DNA from: Alcaligenes sp. SORT26
GTDB lineage: Bacteria > Pseudomonadota > Gammaproteobacteria > Burkholderiales > Burkholderiaceae_B
Direction of reading: 5' to 3'
NCBI RefSeq assembly: GCF_017377875.1
Contig: NZ_CP070975.1
Coordinates: forward strand, 2,790,001 to 2,854,000
DNA: 64,000 nt
In this document: piece by piece, positions 56,873 to 64,000 of the stretch
How the letters are laid out: the number at the start of each line of letters is the position of its first letter
How positions within the stretch are numbered: the stretch's first letter is position 1
Position numbers and translations under genes: made by a program
Notes under the pieces: generated by a model
The model's database searches: none
What the model was told of the DNA's origin: nothing
Seen by the model: the letters and a program-made list of their open reading frames with translations, nothing else

Positions 56873-58812
56873 TGCCCGTCGCTAACTTGGATTTGCAAAA
56901 TTTCACGCTATACACGGACGATCAGCAAATTAACTGGCTGAAGATCGATTGCGTGGGCAGTTCGGTCAACCGACTGTCCGCCGCCGTGTTGCAAGAGCTG
57001 AATCAGGCTTTGGACTATCTAAGCAGCCATCAACCCAAAGCGCTGATCATTTACTCCGGCAAGGCCGCCGGTTTTGTGGCTGGTGCGGATATTGATGAGT
57101 TCTCCGAGCACAACAACAACCCTGAAAAGGGCTTGGCACTGGTCACACGCGGCTGGACGGTGTTCAACAAGCTGGCCAAGCAAAGCTATCCCACCTTGGC
57201 CTTGGTGCAAGGTCACTGCCTGGGCGGTGGCCTGGAGCTGGCCCTGGCGTGCCGTTACTGCCTGGCCGTGGAGCAAGACGACACGCGTCTGGCTCTGCCT
57301 GAAGTGATGCTGGGTATTTTCCCCGGTTGGGGTGGCATGTTGCGTTTGCCTGAATATATAGGCCCCGCCGCAGCGATGGACTTGATGCTGAGCGGCAAAA
57401 GCGTGGATGCACGCAAAGCGGCCCGCCTGGGTATGGTCGATGCCTGCGTTCCTGCACGGCTGGCCAAGCAAGCCGCCGTCAAGCAGGTGCTCAGTGGCAA
57501 GAAGCCACGTCGCGCCAAAGGGCTGCCCCGTCTGATGAATACCAAGCTGCTACGCCCCCTGGTCGCGAATCAGGTACGCAAGCAACTGGCGAAACGCGAT
57601 CCCTATCAGCACTATCAAGCACCCCGTGCGATTCTGGAGATCTGGGAAAAGCACAACGGCAATGCCTTGAAGGCACCCGAGCTGATTGAGCAAATAACCC
57701 GCTCCAACACCGCCGCTAATCTGCTGCGTGTGTTCCATCTGCAAGAACGCCTGAAAAGCGTGGGCAAGCATTCGTCCACTCAAGAGGTCAAACATATTCA
57801 TGTGGTCGGTGCGGGCGTCATGGGGGGCGATATTGCCGCCGTATGCGCGCTGAAAGGCATGCGTGTGACTCTACAGGACCAGGACCGCAAACGTATTGCT
57901 CAGGCCCAGGGTCGTGCTGCCAAGCTGTTCCAACGCCGTCTGAAAGACCGCAGACTGGTACAAGCCGCATTGGATCGATTGATCCCGGACCCGGACGGCC
58001 ACGGTATCCCCTCGGCGGATCTGGTTCTGGAAGCCATCTTCGAGAACGCAGATGCCAAGCGCAGCCTGTACGCCAGCATTGAACCCAGCCTGAAACCGGG
58101 TGCCGTTCTGGCGACTAATACCTCCAGCCTGCCTCTATCCGAGCTCAGCTTGAATCTGATCAATCCCGAACGCCTGGTGGGCATTCACTTCTTCAATCCG
58201 GTGTCTCGCATGCCGCTGGTCGAGGTCGTGGAAAGCGAGCTCCTGTCCCCCGAGGTGCGCAGTGCCGCTTATGCCTTTGTGAACCAGATTGGCAAGCTGC
58301 CCCTGCCCGTCAAGGACAGCCCCGGCTTTCTGGTCAATGCGGTCCTGGCTCCCTACATGTTGGAAGCCATGCACTGCGTGGACGAAGGTCTGGACCCAGC
58401 AACGGTAGATAAAGCCATGGTGCAGTTCGGCATGCCCATGGGCCCGCTTGAATTGGCCGACACCGTGGGCCTGGATATTGCCCGTGATGCGGGTGCTCAA
58501 CTAAGCCAGCAAGCTGCCATGCCAGCCTGCCTGAAAACCCACCTGGATCGTCAGGAACTGGGCCGTAAAACCGGCCAGGGTTTCTACACCTGGAAAGATG
58601 GCAAAGCCCAGAAACCTCCTGCAGGAACCATCCCAAGCGGTCTGGCTGATCGTTTGATTAAACCCCTTATTGAACAGACCGAACATCAGGTCCGTATCGG
58701 TGTGGTGGAGAACGATGATCTGGCCGATGCCGGTGTAATTTTCGGTACCGGCTTTGCCCCATTCAGAGGGGGGCCTCTGCATTACAAAGCAACACAAAAA
58801 CAACGGAATTAA
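56869..58812 (+). CDS. fadJ: Fatty-oxidation multifunctional protein: enoyl-CoA hydratase/3-hydroxyacyl-CoA dehydrogenase (FadJ/FadB type)
   Basis: 647 residues, shorter than E. coli FadB/FadJ (729/714). The N-terminal crotonase domain (1-190) has both catalytic glutamates: E123 (GGGLELALACR) and E145 (LPEVMLGIFPGWGG). The dehydrogenase domain begins at about 310 with the NAD motif VVGAGVMGGDIA and contains IHFFNPVSRMPLVEVV and the C-terminal GRKTGQGFYTW. It performs the two middle steps of the beta-oxidation cycle. The initiator may be Met1 or Met2. Forms a complex with the thiolase. Confidence 0.93.
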   Translation: MMPVANLDLQNFTLYTDDQQINWLKIDCVGSSVNRLSAAVLQELNQALDYLSSHQPKALIIYSGKAAGFVAGADIDEFSEHNNNPEKGLALVTRGWTVFNKLAKQSYPTLALVQGHCLGGGLELALACRYCLAVEQDDTRLALPEVMLGIFPGWGGMLRLPEYIGPAAAMDLMLSGKSVDARKAARLGMVDACVPARLAKQAAVKQVLSGKKPRRAKGLPRLMNTKLLRPLVANQVRKQLAKRDPYQHYQAPRAILEIWEKHNGNALKAPELIEQITRSNTAANLLRVFHLQERLKSVGKHSSTQEVKHIHVVGAGVMGGDIAAVCALKGMRVTLQDQDRKRIAQAQGRAAKLFQRRLKDRRLVQAALDRLIPDPDGHGIPSADLVLEAIFENADAKRSLYASIEPSLKPGAVLATNTSSLPLSELSLNLINPERLVGIHFFNPVSRMPLVEVVESELLSPEVRSAAYAFVNQIGKLPLPVKDSPGFLVNAVLAPYMLEAMHCVDEGLDPATVDKAMVQFGMPMGPLELADTVGLDIARDAGAQLSQQAAMPACLKTHLDRQELGRKTGQGFYTWKDGKAQKPPAGTIPSGLADRLIKPLIEQTEHQVRIGVVENDDLADAGVIFGTGFAPFRGGPLHYKATQKQRN

Positions 58813-58869
58813 CCCAGATTGGCACAAATACCTATACGCCGATTGGCCTAGGTCATGCACCATAGAAAA

Positions 58870-58892
58870 CAAACAGGTGTTTTAAAACCTGT
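58870..58892. promoter_or_regulatory. Candidate PsrA-type box and palindrome upstream of fadL
   Basis: CAAACAGGTGTTTT (58870-58883) fits CAAAC-N4-GTTT(G) with one mismatch at the last base. It overlaps an inverted repeat ACAGGTGTTTTAAAACCTGT (58873-58892). It lies ~50 bases before the fadL start. The same type of box is found before the TetR gene. Confidence 0.5.
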
Positions 58893-58937
58893 CCCAAGCC
58901 TCTGTCAGACGTCGCACCTATACCTTGGAGAAGAGAC

Positions 58938-60263
58938 ATGAAAAAGATGGTTGTAGCTTTGCGTACCATTCCCGCCTTGCTGATTCCGCTGGGAATGAGC
59001 GTTGGTATGGGTCAAGCCCATGCGGCTGGTTTTAACTTGCTGGAACAAAATGCGAGCGGCCTGGGTAATGCCTATGCAGGCTCGGCCGCCATTGGTGACA
59101 ATGCCAGCACGATCTACTTCAACCCGGCTGGCATGACCTTGCTGCCCGAGACAAACTTCTCGGCAGGTTTTAATGCGATTAAACCCACCTTCAAATTTTC
59201 CGATAAAGGCAGTACCGACCCCTTGGCTCTGACAGGTGGCGCCAGCCGTCCAGCCACTGGTGGCTCGGGTGGTGATGCGGGTAAAGTCGCTGCCGTTCCC
59301 AATATTTATCTGTCCCATCAGCTCTCCCCCAAATGGTGGGTAGGCCTGGGTATTGGCGTACCTTTTGGTCTGACAACCGAATATGACGAAGGCTGGGTGG
59401 GTCGTTACCACTCCGAAAAATTTGCCATTGAAACCATCAACGTCAACCCATCGGTGGCCTACAAGGTCAACGATCAGTTGTCCTTCGGCGTGGGCGTGAA
59501 CTGGCTGCACATTGATGCGGATTACCGTCTGGCCACGCCCGTCGGTTATCACCCGGCACTGGGCCCACTGGACATGGACACCCGCGTCAAGATGAAAGGC
59601 GACGCATGGGGCTGGAACGCAGGCTTGCTGTACCAGATCACCCCCAGCACCCGTTTGGGTGTGTCTTACCGTTCGCAAATCAAGGTCACGGCTGACGGCG
59701 ATACCAAGCTGCGCAACCGTAACGTGCCCGCAGGCATTCCGGCTCCCAACATCAACTGGGATGCAGAAGCCACTATCAAGCTGCCTGATACCGCTATTGT
59801 CAGCTTGGTGCACGACCTGAACTCGCGCTGGCAGTTGCTGGCCGACGTGTCCTGGACTGGCTGGAGCAGCATCCCACGCCTGACCATTGAAAACAGCGGC
59901 CCCGGTGCCAAGGATTCCGGCCTGGAGCTGAAATTCAAGGACGCATGGCGCGTAGCCCTGGGCGCCAACTACCACTACAACGAACAGTGGACCTTCAAGG
60001 GTGGTGTGGCTTGGGACCAATCGCCCGTACGCGACAAGAACTACCGCCCAACCGCCCTGCCTGATAGCGACCGTTACTGGGTGTCCCTGGGTGCCCAATA
60101 CCGTGCCAGCAAGAACGCCACCTGGGATATCGGCTACACCCACTTGTTCCTGAAAAACACAGACATGAACAACAACACAGACCTGAAAGGCCGTGGTCTG
60201 ACTCGCGGTACCTACAAAAACAGTGGTGACATTCTGGGCGTGCAGTTCAGCTATCGCTTCTAA
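58938..60263 (+). CDS. fadL: Long-chain fatty acid outer-membrane transporter FadL
   Basis: 441 residues, OmpP1/FadL family. A signal peptide ends near residue 31 (QAHAAGFNL). The mature N-terminus GFNLLEQNASGLGNAYAGSAAIGDNASTIYFNPAGMTLL forms the plug (hatch) that opens for hydrophobic ligands; the rest is a 14-stranded barrel ending in aromatic FSYRF. It takes up long-chain fatty acids from outside. A ribosome site (TTGGAGAAGAG) precedes the ATG. Followed at 9 bases by the hotdog protein gene. Confidence 0.95.
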   Translation: MKKMVVALRTIPALLIPLGMSVGMGQAHAAGFNLLEQNASGLGNAYAGSAAIGDNASTIYFNPAGMTLLPETNFSAGFNAIKPTFKFSDKGSTDPLALTGGASRPATGGSGGDAGKVAAVPNIYLSHQLSPKWWVGLGIGVPFGLTTEYDEGWVGRYHSEKFAIETINVNPSVAYKVNDQLSFGVGVNWLHIDADYRLATPVGYHPALGPLDMDTRVKMKGDAWGWNAGLLYQITPSTRLGVSYRSQIKVTADGDTKLRNRNVPAGIPAPNINWDAEATIKLPDTAIVSLVHDLNSRWQLLADVSWTGWSSIPRLTIENSGPGAKDSGLELKFKDAWRVALGANYHYNEQWTFKGGVAWDQSPVRDKNYRPTALPDSDRYWVSLGAQYRASKNATWDIGYTHLFLKNTDMNNNTDLKGRGLTRGTYKNSGDILGVQFSYRF

Positions 60264-60272
60264 GGATGCACT

Positions 60273-60791
60273 ATGGCCCGCAGTCGCCGCATGGAGCTGC
60301 TCGCACACCTGCCTCCAACATGGCGTGCGCGCTTTTTGCAGTTGGGCTTTAACTGGCACCCTGCCTTCCGGGCAACCGGAGGGCGGGTCCACAAAGTTTC
60401 AGCGAACTTGCAGCACATCGTCGTACGCCTGCCATTGCGTCGTCGAACCCGAAACATCAATGGCTCTTTATTTGGCGGGTCCCTCTTTGCCATTACAGAC
60501 GGCGTACACGCCACCATGCTGCTCGCTGGCTTGCAACGTCACGTCGTTGTCTGGGACAAAAATGCAGAGATCCAGTATCGCCGCCCGGGCTACCAGACTC
60601 TGTATGCCAACTTTCAAATCAATCCAGAAGAACTGGACGCAATACGAGGACAGCTAGACCAATACCACGAGGCCGAAGCCACATTTACCGTGCAGATCCA
60701 GGACCCTGAAGGCCAGATCTACACCACGGTAGAACGCACCATCTACATCGCCGACGCCCACTTCTACAAGCAGAAATCACAATCACGCTAA
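60273..60791 (+). CDS. DUF4442 hotdog-fold protein, possible acyl-CoA thioesterase
   Basis: 172 residues with no signal peptide, so cytoplasmic. The core RNINGSLFGGSLFAITDGVHATMLL and VVWDKNAEIQYRRPG matches the DUF4442 hotdog family (compare family NHxGTMFGGAL / LVWDKxAxIxFxKPG). Hotdog enzymes often hydrolyse acyl-CoA, and an acidic residue in the long helix (D of AITDGVHA) could be catalytic. The start has AAGGA at 9 bases. It is wedged between fadL and the CHI-fold gene, pointing to fatty-acyl metabolism. Activity is not demonstrated by sequence alone. Confidence 0.78.
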   Translation: MARSRRMELLAHLPPTWRARFLQLGFNWHPAFRATGGRVHKVSANLQHIVVRLPLRRRTRNINGSLFGGSLFAITDGVHATMLLAGLQRHVVVWDKNAEIQYRRPGYQTLYANFQINPEELDAIRGQLDQYHEAEATFTVQIQDPEGQIYTTVERTIYIADAHFYKQKSQSR

Positions 60792-60810
60792 TTTGCCGGA
60801 GGACCGCTTC

Positions 60811-61383
60811 ATGTTTACCCCCCGCTGTGCCGCTCTGATTTTAAGTCTGTCCCTAGGGCTACCCGCCGCCCAGGCCGCTACTGTCGCAAATGTCACCGTC
60901 CCCGATACGGTCACCGTCGAGCAGCAAAGCCTGAAACTGAATGGAGCGGGCCTGCGCAAGAAAGTAGTTTTTGATGTGTACGTTGCCGCCCTTTACACCG
61001 CGTCGCCTTCGCAAGACGCGCAAGCCATTATCCAGTCCCCCGGACCACACCAGATACGCCTGGTTCTGAAACGCGACCTGGACGCCCAAACCCTGATCGA
61101 TGCCCTGAAAGATGGCATTCACAGCAACCTGACTGATCCTGAAAAACAAGAACTGGATCCCGTCATCAAGCAATTTGAAGACCTGATGCGCCAGGTTGGC
61201 GAGGCCAAAGAAGGCGATATCGTGGTGCTGGACATGAACGCCCCCCAGGTCAAGATTCTGTTTAACGACAAGACGCTGGGCGAGCTTTCTCACCCTGATC
61301 TGACCGCTGCTTTGTTGAAAATCTGGTTAGGCAAGAAACCTGCCCAGGAATCGCTCAAAAAGGCCCTGCTGGGATTGTCTTGA
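60811..61383 (+). CDS. Exported chalcone-isomerase-fold protein in the fatty-acid import operon
   Basis: 190 residues from the ATG at 60811, which has a good CCGGAGGA site; the frame runs 6 codons further to a TTG inside that site and is rejected. A signal peptide MFTPRCAALILSLSLGLPAAQA precedes a CHI-like domain (VTVPDTVTVEQQSLKLNGAGLRKKVVFDVYVAALYT, LVLKRDLDAQTLIDALKDGI, and VKILFNDKTLGELSHPDLTAALLKIWLGKKP). Bacterial CHI-like proteins are largely uncharacterised; plant relatives of the same fold (FAPs) bind fatty acids. Placement between FadL and FadD suggests a periplasmic fatty-acid binding role. That role is inferred. Confidence 0.8.
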   Translation: MFTPRCAALILSLSLGLPAAQAATVANVTVPDTVTVEQQSLKLNGAGLRKKVVFDVYVAALYTASPSQDAQAIIQSPGPHQIRLVLKRDLDAQTLIDALKDGIHSNLTDPEKQELDPVIKQFEDLMRQVGEAKEGDIVVLDMNAPQVKILFNDKTLGELSHPDLTAALLKIWLGKKPAQESLKKALLGLS

Positions 61384-61406
61384 ACCTACACGCCTTGGAG
61401 CGCTTC

Positions 61407-63071
61407 ATGGATAAAGTCTGGCTGCAGAACTACCCCACCGGTATTCCTGCCACTATCGAAGATCAGGCCCAGCAGTACTCGTCCTTGCTGGATGTATTTG
61501 AACAAAGTTGCAAAGAATTCGACCAACGCACTGCCTATATCAGCATGGGCAAAGGCATGAGCTACCGCGAGCTATCGGACAATGCCTTGGCCCTGGCCAG
61601 TTGGCTGCAAACTGCCGGTGTAAAAAAAGGCGACCGCGTCGCCCTGATGATGCCCAATATGCTGCAGTACCCCATCAGCCTGTATGGGGTGCTGCGCAGT
61701 GGGGCCACCATTATCAATACCAACCCACTGTATACCGCTCGTGAACTGCGCCACCAACTGCAGGACAGCGGCGCAGAAACCATCATCATTGCTGAAAACT
61801 TTGCGCATGTACTGCAGGAAATTCTGCATGAGACGCCCATCAAGCGGGTCATTGTGACCAGTGTGGGTGATTGCCTGGGCAGCTTTAAAGGATGGCTGGT
61901 CAATCAAGTGGTACGCCACGTTAAAAAAGGTGTGCCTGCCTGGTCCTTGCCCGGTGCCATCCCCTTTAAAACTGTGTTGGCAAAGGGCCGTACCCGCCCC
62001 CCAAGCCCCGTCACCCTGACGCACGATGACATCGCTTGCCTGCAATACACAGGCGGTACCACCGGGGTCGCCAAAGGCGCCGTCCTGACACATGGCAACC
62101 TGGTCTCCAACCTGAATCAGGCATTGTCCTGGATTCGTCCTTATCTGAAAGAAGGCCAGATCGACTGCGTTGTCACCGCCCTGCCGCTCTACCATATCTT
62201 CGCATTCACCGCGAACCTGCTGGTGTTCCTGCGTCTGGGTGCAGAGAACCTGCTGATCATCAATGCACGTGATATTCCGTCCATGATCAAGGACATGTCC
62301 AAGCTGCGTTTTACCGCCATTACCGGGGTGAATACGCTGTTCAATGCCATGCTCAATAATGCCGAGTTTCGCAAGCTGGATTTCTCCTCGCTGCGCTTTA
62401 CCTTGGGCGGAGGCATGGCGGTTCAGGAAGTGGTCGCCAAGCGCTGGCTGGAAGCAACGGGCAAACCCCTGGCCCAGGCCTATGGTCTGACTGAAACCTC
62501 GCCTGCCGCCACCATCAACCCGCTGGATAAGAAAGAGTTCACCGGTTCGATTGGCCTGCCCGTGCCATCCACTGACATCCGCATACGCGACGAAAACCAG
62601 AACGATCTGCCCCTGGGAGAAACGGGCGAGCTGTGCATTCGCGGACCGCAAGTCACCCCCGGTTACTGGCAACGTCCCGATGAAACCGCCAAGGTCTTTG
62701 ACCGTGACGGCTTTTTACGCACGGGCGATATTGGCTATATGGACGAGCACGGTTATGTGTTCCTGCTGGATCGCAAAAAAGACATGATTCTGGTCTCGGG
62801 CTTTAACGTCTACCCCAATGAGGTGGAAGCCGTAGCCGCGCAGCACCCCGATATTGTCGAAGCCGCCGCCGTCGGTGTCCCTGATGAAAAAGCAGGCGAA
62901 GTCGTCAAGCTCTATGTGATCAGCCGTAATCCTGATCTGACTGAAAAAGACGTTATTGCCTTCTGCCGCAAGAATCTGACCGGCTACAAATGCCCGCGCA
63001 TTGTGGAATTCCGCGACGATTTGCCTCGCACCAACGTAGGCAAAATCCTGCGCCGCGAGCTGCGTCCATAA
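61407..63071 (+). CDS. fadD: Long-chain fatty-acid-CoA ligase FadD
   Basis: 554 residues from the ATG at 61407, preceded by TTGGAGCG; the open frame starts 9 codons earlier with TTG and overlaps the CHI-fold stop, so it is rejected. The N-terminus MDKVWLQNYPTGIPATI aligns with E. coli FadD (561). It activates long-chain fatty acids to acyl-CoA with ATP at the inner membrane. Motifs: the AMP-binding loop YTGGTTGVAKG, YGLTETSP, the FACS segment DRKKDMILVSGFNVYPNEVE, and the terminal GKILRREL lysine. It completes the import-activation block fadL-hotdog-CHI-fadD. Confidence 0.96.
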   Translation: MDKVWLQNYPTGIPATIEDQAQQYSSLLDVFEQSCKEFDQRTAYISMGKGMSYRELSDNALALASWLQTAGVKKGDRVALMMPNMLQYPISLYGVLRSGATIINTNPLYTARELRHQLQDSGAETIIIAENFAHVLQEILHETPIKRVIVTSVGDCLGSFKGWLVNQVVRHVKKGVPAWSLPGAIPFKTVLAKGRTRPPSPVTLTHDDIACLQYTGGTTGVAKGAVLTHGNLVSNLNQALSWIRPYLKEGQIDCVVTALPLYHIFAFTANLLVFLRLGAENLLIINARDIPSMIKDMSKLRFTAITGVNTLFNAMLNNAEFRKLDFSSLRFTLGGGMAVQEVVAKRWLEATGKPLAQAYGLTETSPAATINPLDKKEFTGSIGLPVPSTDIRIRDENQNDLPLGETGELCIRGPQVTPGYWQRPDETAKVFDRDGFLRTGDIGYMDEHGYVFLLDRKKDMILVSGFNVYPNEVEAVAAQHPDIVEAAAVGVPDEKAGEVVKLYVISRNPDLTEKDVIAFCRKNLTGYKCPRIVEFRDDLPRTNVGKILRRELRP

Positions 63072-63102
63072 CAGATATTCAGCACGCGCTTAGACCAAGA
63101 AG

Positions 63103-63124
63103 AAAGGGGCTTATGCCCCTTTTT
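63103..63124 (+). terminator. Intrinsic terminator after fadD
   Basis: AAAGGGGC-TTAT-GCCCCTTTTT, 8-bp stem with a T-run, about 30 bases after the fadD stop. It marks the end of the fatty-acid operon. Confidence 0.88.
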
Positions 63125-63225
63125 CATTAACCGGAGGATTCATAAACAAATAAGAATCAGATCGTTCGTAGCCCTGATACCGCTCTTTAGAATGGGACAA
63201 ACTATTTATATAAGCGAGTGTCAGA

Positions 63226-64000
63226 ATGCACGCCCTGTCCCGCCTTTCGGACGCAAATCGCACGGCGATTGCCCAAATTACCGACGAGCTTGATCCGCTG
63301 TCCCTGAACTGGCTGTCCGGCTACCTCGCGGGTGTCGCCCAAGTGCGCCACAACGGCCTTCCGGCTCAAGTGCCGGGTTCTCCTGAGCTGTCTTTGGTGC
63401 CTGCCGCTACAGCGCCCGCCCAACGACCCGCCACGATTATTTTTGGCAGCCAAACGGGCAATGCCCAACGCGTCGCCGAGGCCTTTGCCCAACGCTGCGA
63501 AGCCGCCGGAATCCCTGTGCGCCTGCTGCGCGCTGATCGCTACCCCACACGCGAACTGAAAGACGAACGTCTGCTCTATGTCGTTATCAGCACCCAGGGC
63601 GAAGGTGACCCACCGGATGACTCCATTGCCTTTTTCGAGTTCCTGTCTGGTGCCCGCGCCCCCAAGCTACCAGAACTGAAGTTCGGTGTGCTGGGTCTGG
63701 GTGATTCCAGCTATCCCCTGTTCTGTGGGATCGCAGAAAAGATTGATCAACGTCTGCTGGCTCTGGGTGCAGAACGCATTCTGGACGCAGGCCTGGCCGA
63801 TCTGGATATTGATACCGTCGCCGCCCCCTGGCAGGACAAGGCCTTTGGTTTTCTGGAAACCGATCACCAAGCCCACGCCGCAGCCGCCATTCCTGCCGCT
63901 CAGACCAGCAATGTCACTGTGCTGGAAACACAGGCCCGCAGCAGCTTTACGCGTGACAATCCGTTCCAGGCCACGGTCCTGCAAAGCCAGAACATTACGG
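63226..64000 (+). CDS. cysJ: Sulfite reductase flavoprotein alpha subunit, N-terminal part (truncated by window end)
   Basis: The first 258 codons of a longer gene. It starts MHALSRLSDANRTAIAQITDELDPLSLNWLSGYLAG, like CysJ, then the flavodoxin domain: FMN phosphate loop GSQTGNAQRVAEAFA (about 73-87), STQGEGDPPDD and GLGDSSYPLFCG. CysJ passes electrons from NADPH through FAD and FMN to CysI for reduction of sulfite to sulfide. The FAD/NADPH part lies beyond the window. It could be a related sulfite-reductase-like flavoprotein, but the N-terminal SGYLAGV segment favours CysJ. No promoter was firmly placed. Confidence 0.85.
   Translation, partial: MHALSRLSDANRTAIAQITDELDPLSLNWLSGYLAGVAQVRHNGLPAQVPGSPELSLVPAATAPAQRPATIIFGSQTGNAQRVAEAFAQRCEAAGIPVRLLRADRYPTRELKDERLLYVVISTQGEGDPPDDSIAFFEFLSGARAPKLPELKFGVLGLGDSSYPLFCGIAEKIDQRLLALGAERILDAGLADLDIDTVAAPWQDKAFGFLETDHQAHAAAAIPAAQTSNVTVLETQARSSFTRDNPFQATVLQSQNIT

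Overview
The window looks like chromosome of a betaproteobacterium of the Alcaligenaceae, most like Alcaligenes. The evidence is moderate-high GC coding sequence, System II (ResB/CcsB) cytochrome c maturation, an lptM-lysA pair next to mrcA, ribosomal proteins of betaproteobacterial type, and GC-rich 3'-end repeats of a kind I associate with this family. This is a judgement from protein sequence, not a database match. No tRNA, rRNA, IS element, phage gene or CRISPR array was seen.

Layout. 1-2302 (+): 3' end of mrcA, the small lipoprotein gene lptM, and lysA. 2473-5415 (+): a large membrane GGDEF-EAL protein. 5416-6073: an unusually long intergenic stretch with a nested 234-bp palindrome. 6175-10523 (-): cytochrome c4, resB and ccsB. 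10681-12320 (+): engB and hemB, overlapping by ATGA. 12439-14787 (-): cutA and dsbD. 14835-17697 (-): a two-component flavin monooxygenase (oxygenase plus reductase) and an AraC-type regulator. 18064-27025 (-): the spc and alpha ribosomal-protein operons from rplN to rplQ, including secY, infA, rpmJ and rpoA.

27304-49937 (-): a complete Lap-type biofilm adhesion system. It has an outer-membrane channel (LapE-like), a 73-residue protein, an ABC exporter (LapB-like), a membrane-fusion protein (LapC-like), a LuxR-type regulator with a degenerate receiver, a 4459-residue adhesin with 34 near-identical 104-residue Ig-like repeats, the periplasmic protease LapG, and the catalytically dead c-di-GMP receptor LapD. 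The inferred logic follows Pseudomonas: the exporter puts the adhesin on the surface, its N-terminal module holds it in the channel, and LapD bound to c-di-GMP sequesters LapG. When c-di-GMP falls, LapG cuts the adhesin loose. The GGDEF-EAL protein at 2473 may feed the same signal.

50834-63071 (+): an aldehyde dehydrogenase, then a fatty-acid degradation cluster. A PsrA-like TetR regulator lies over a palindromic operator and precedes fadE, fadI and a fadJ-type gene. These are followed by fadL, a DUF4442 hotdog protein, an exported chalcone-isomerase-fold protein and fadD. Together they cover import, activation and beta-oxidation of long-chain fatty acids. The exported CHI-fold protein between FadL and FadD is the most interesting candidate for an undescribed role, possibly a periplasmic fatty-acid carrier. 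63226-64000 (+): the start of cysJ, cut by the window edge.
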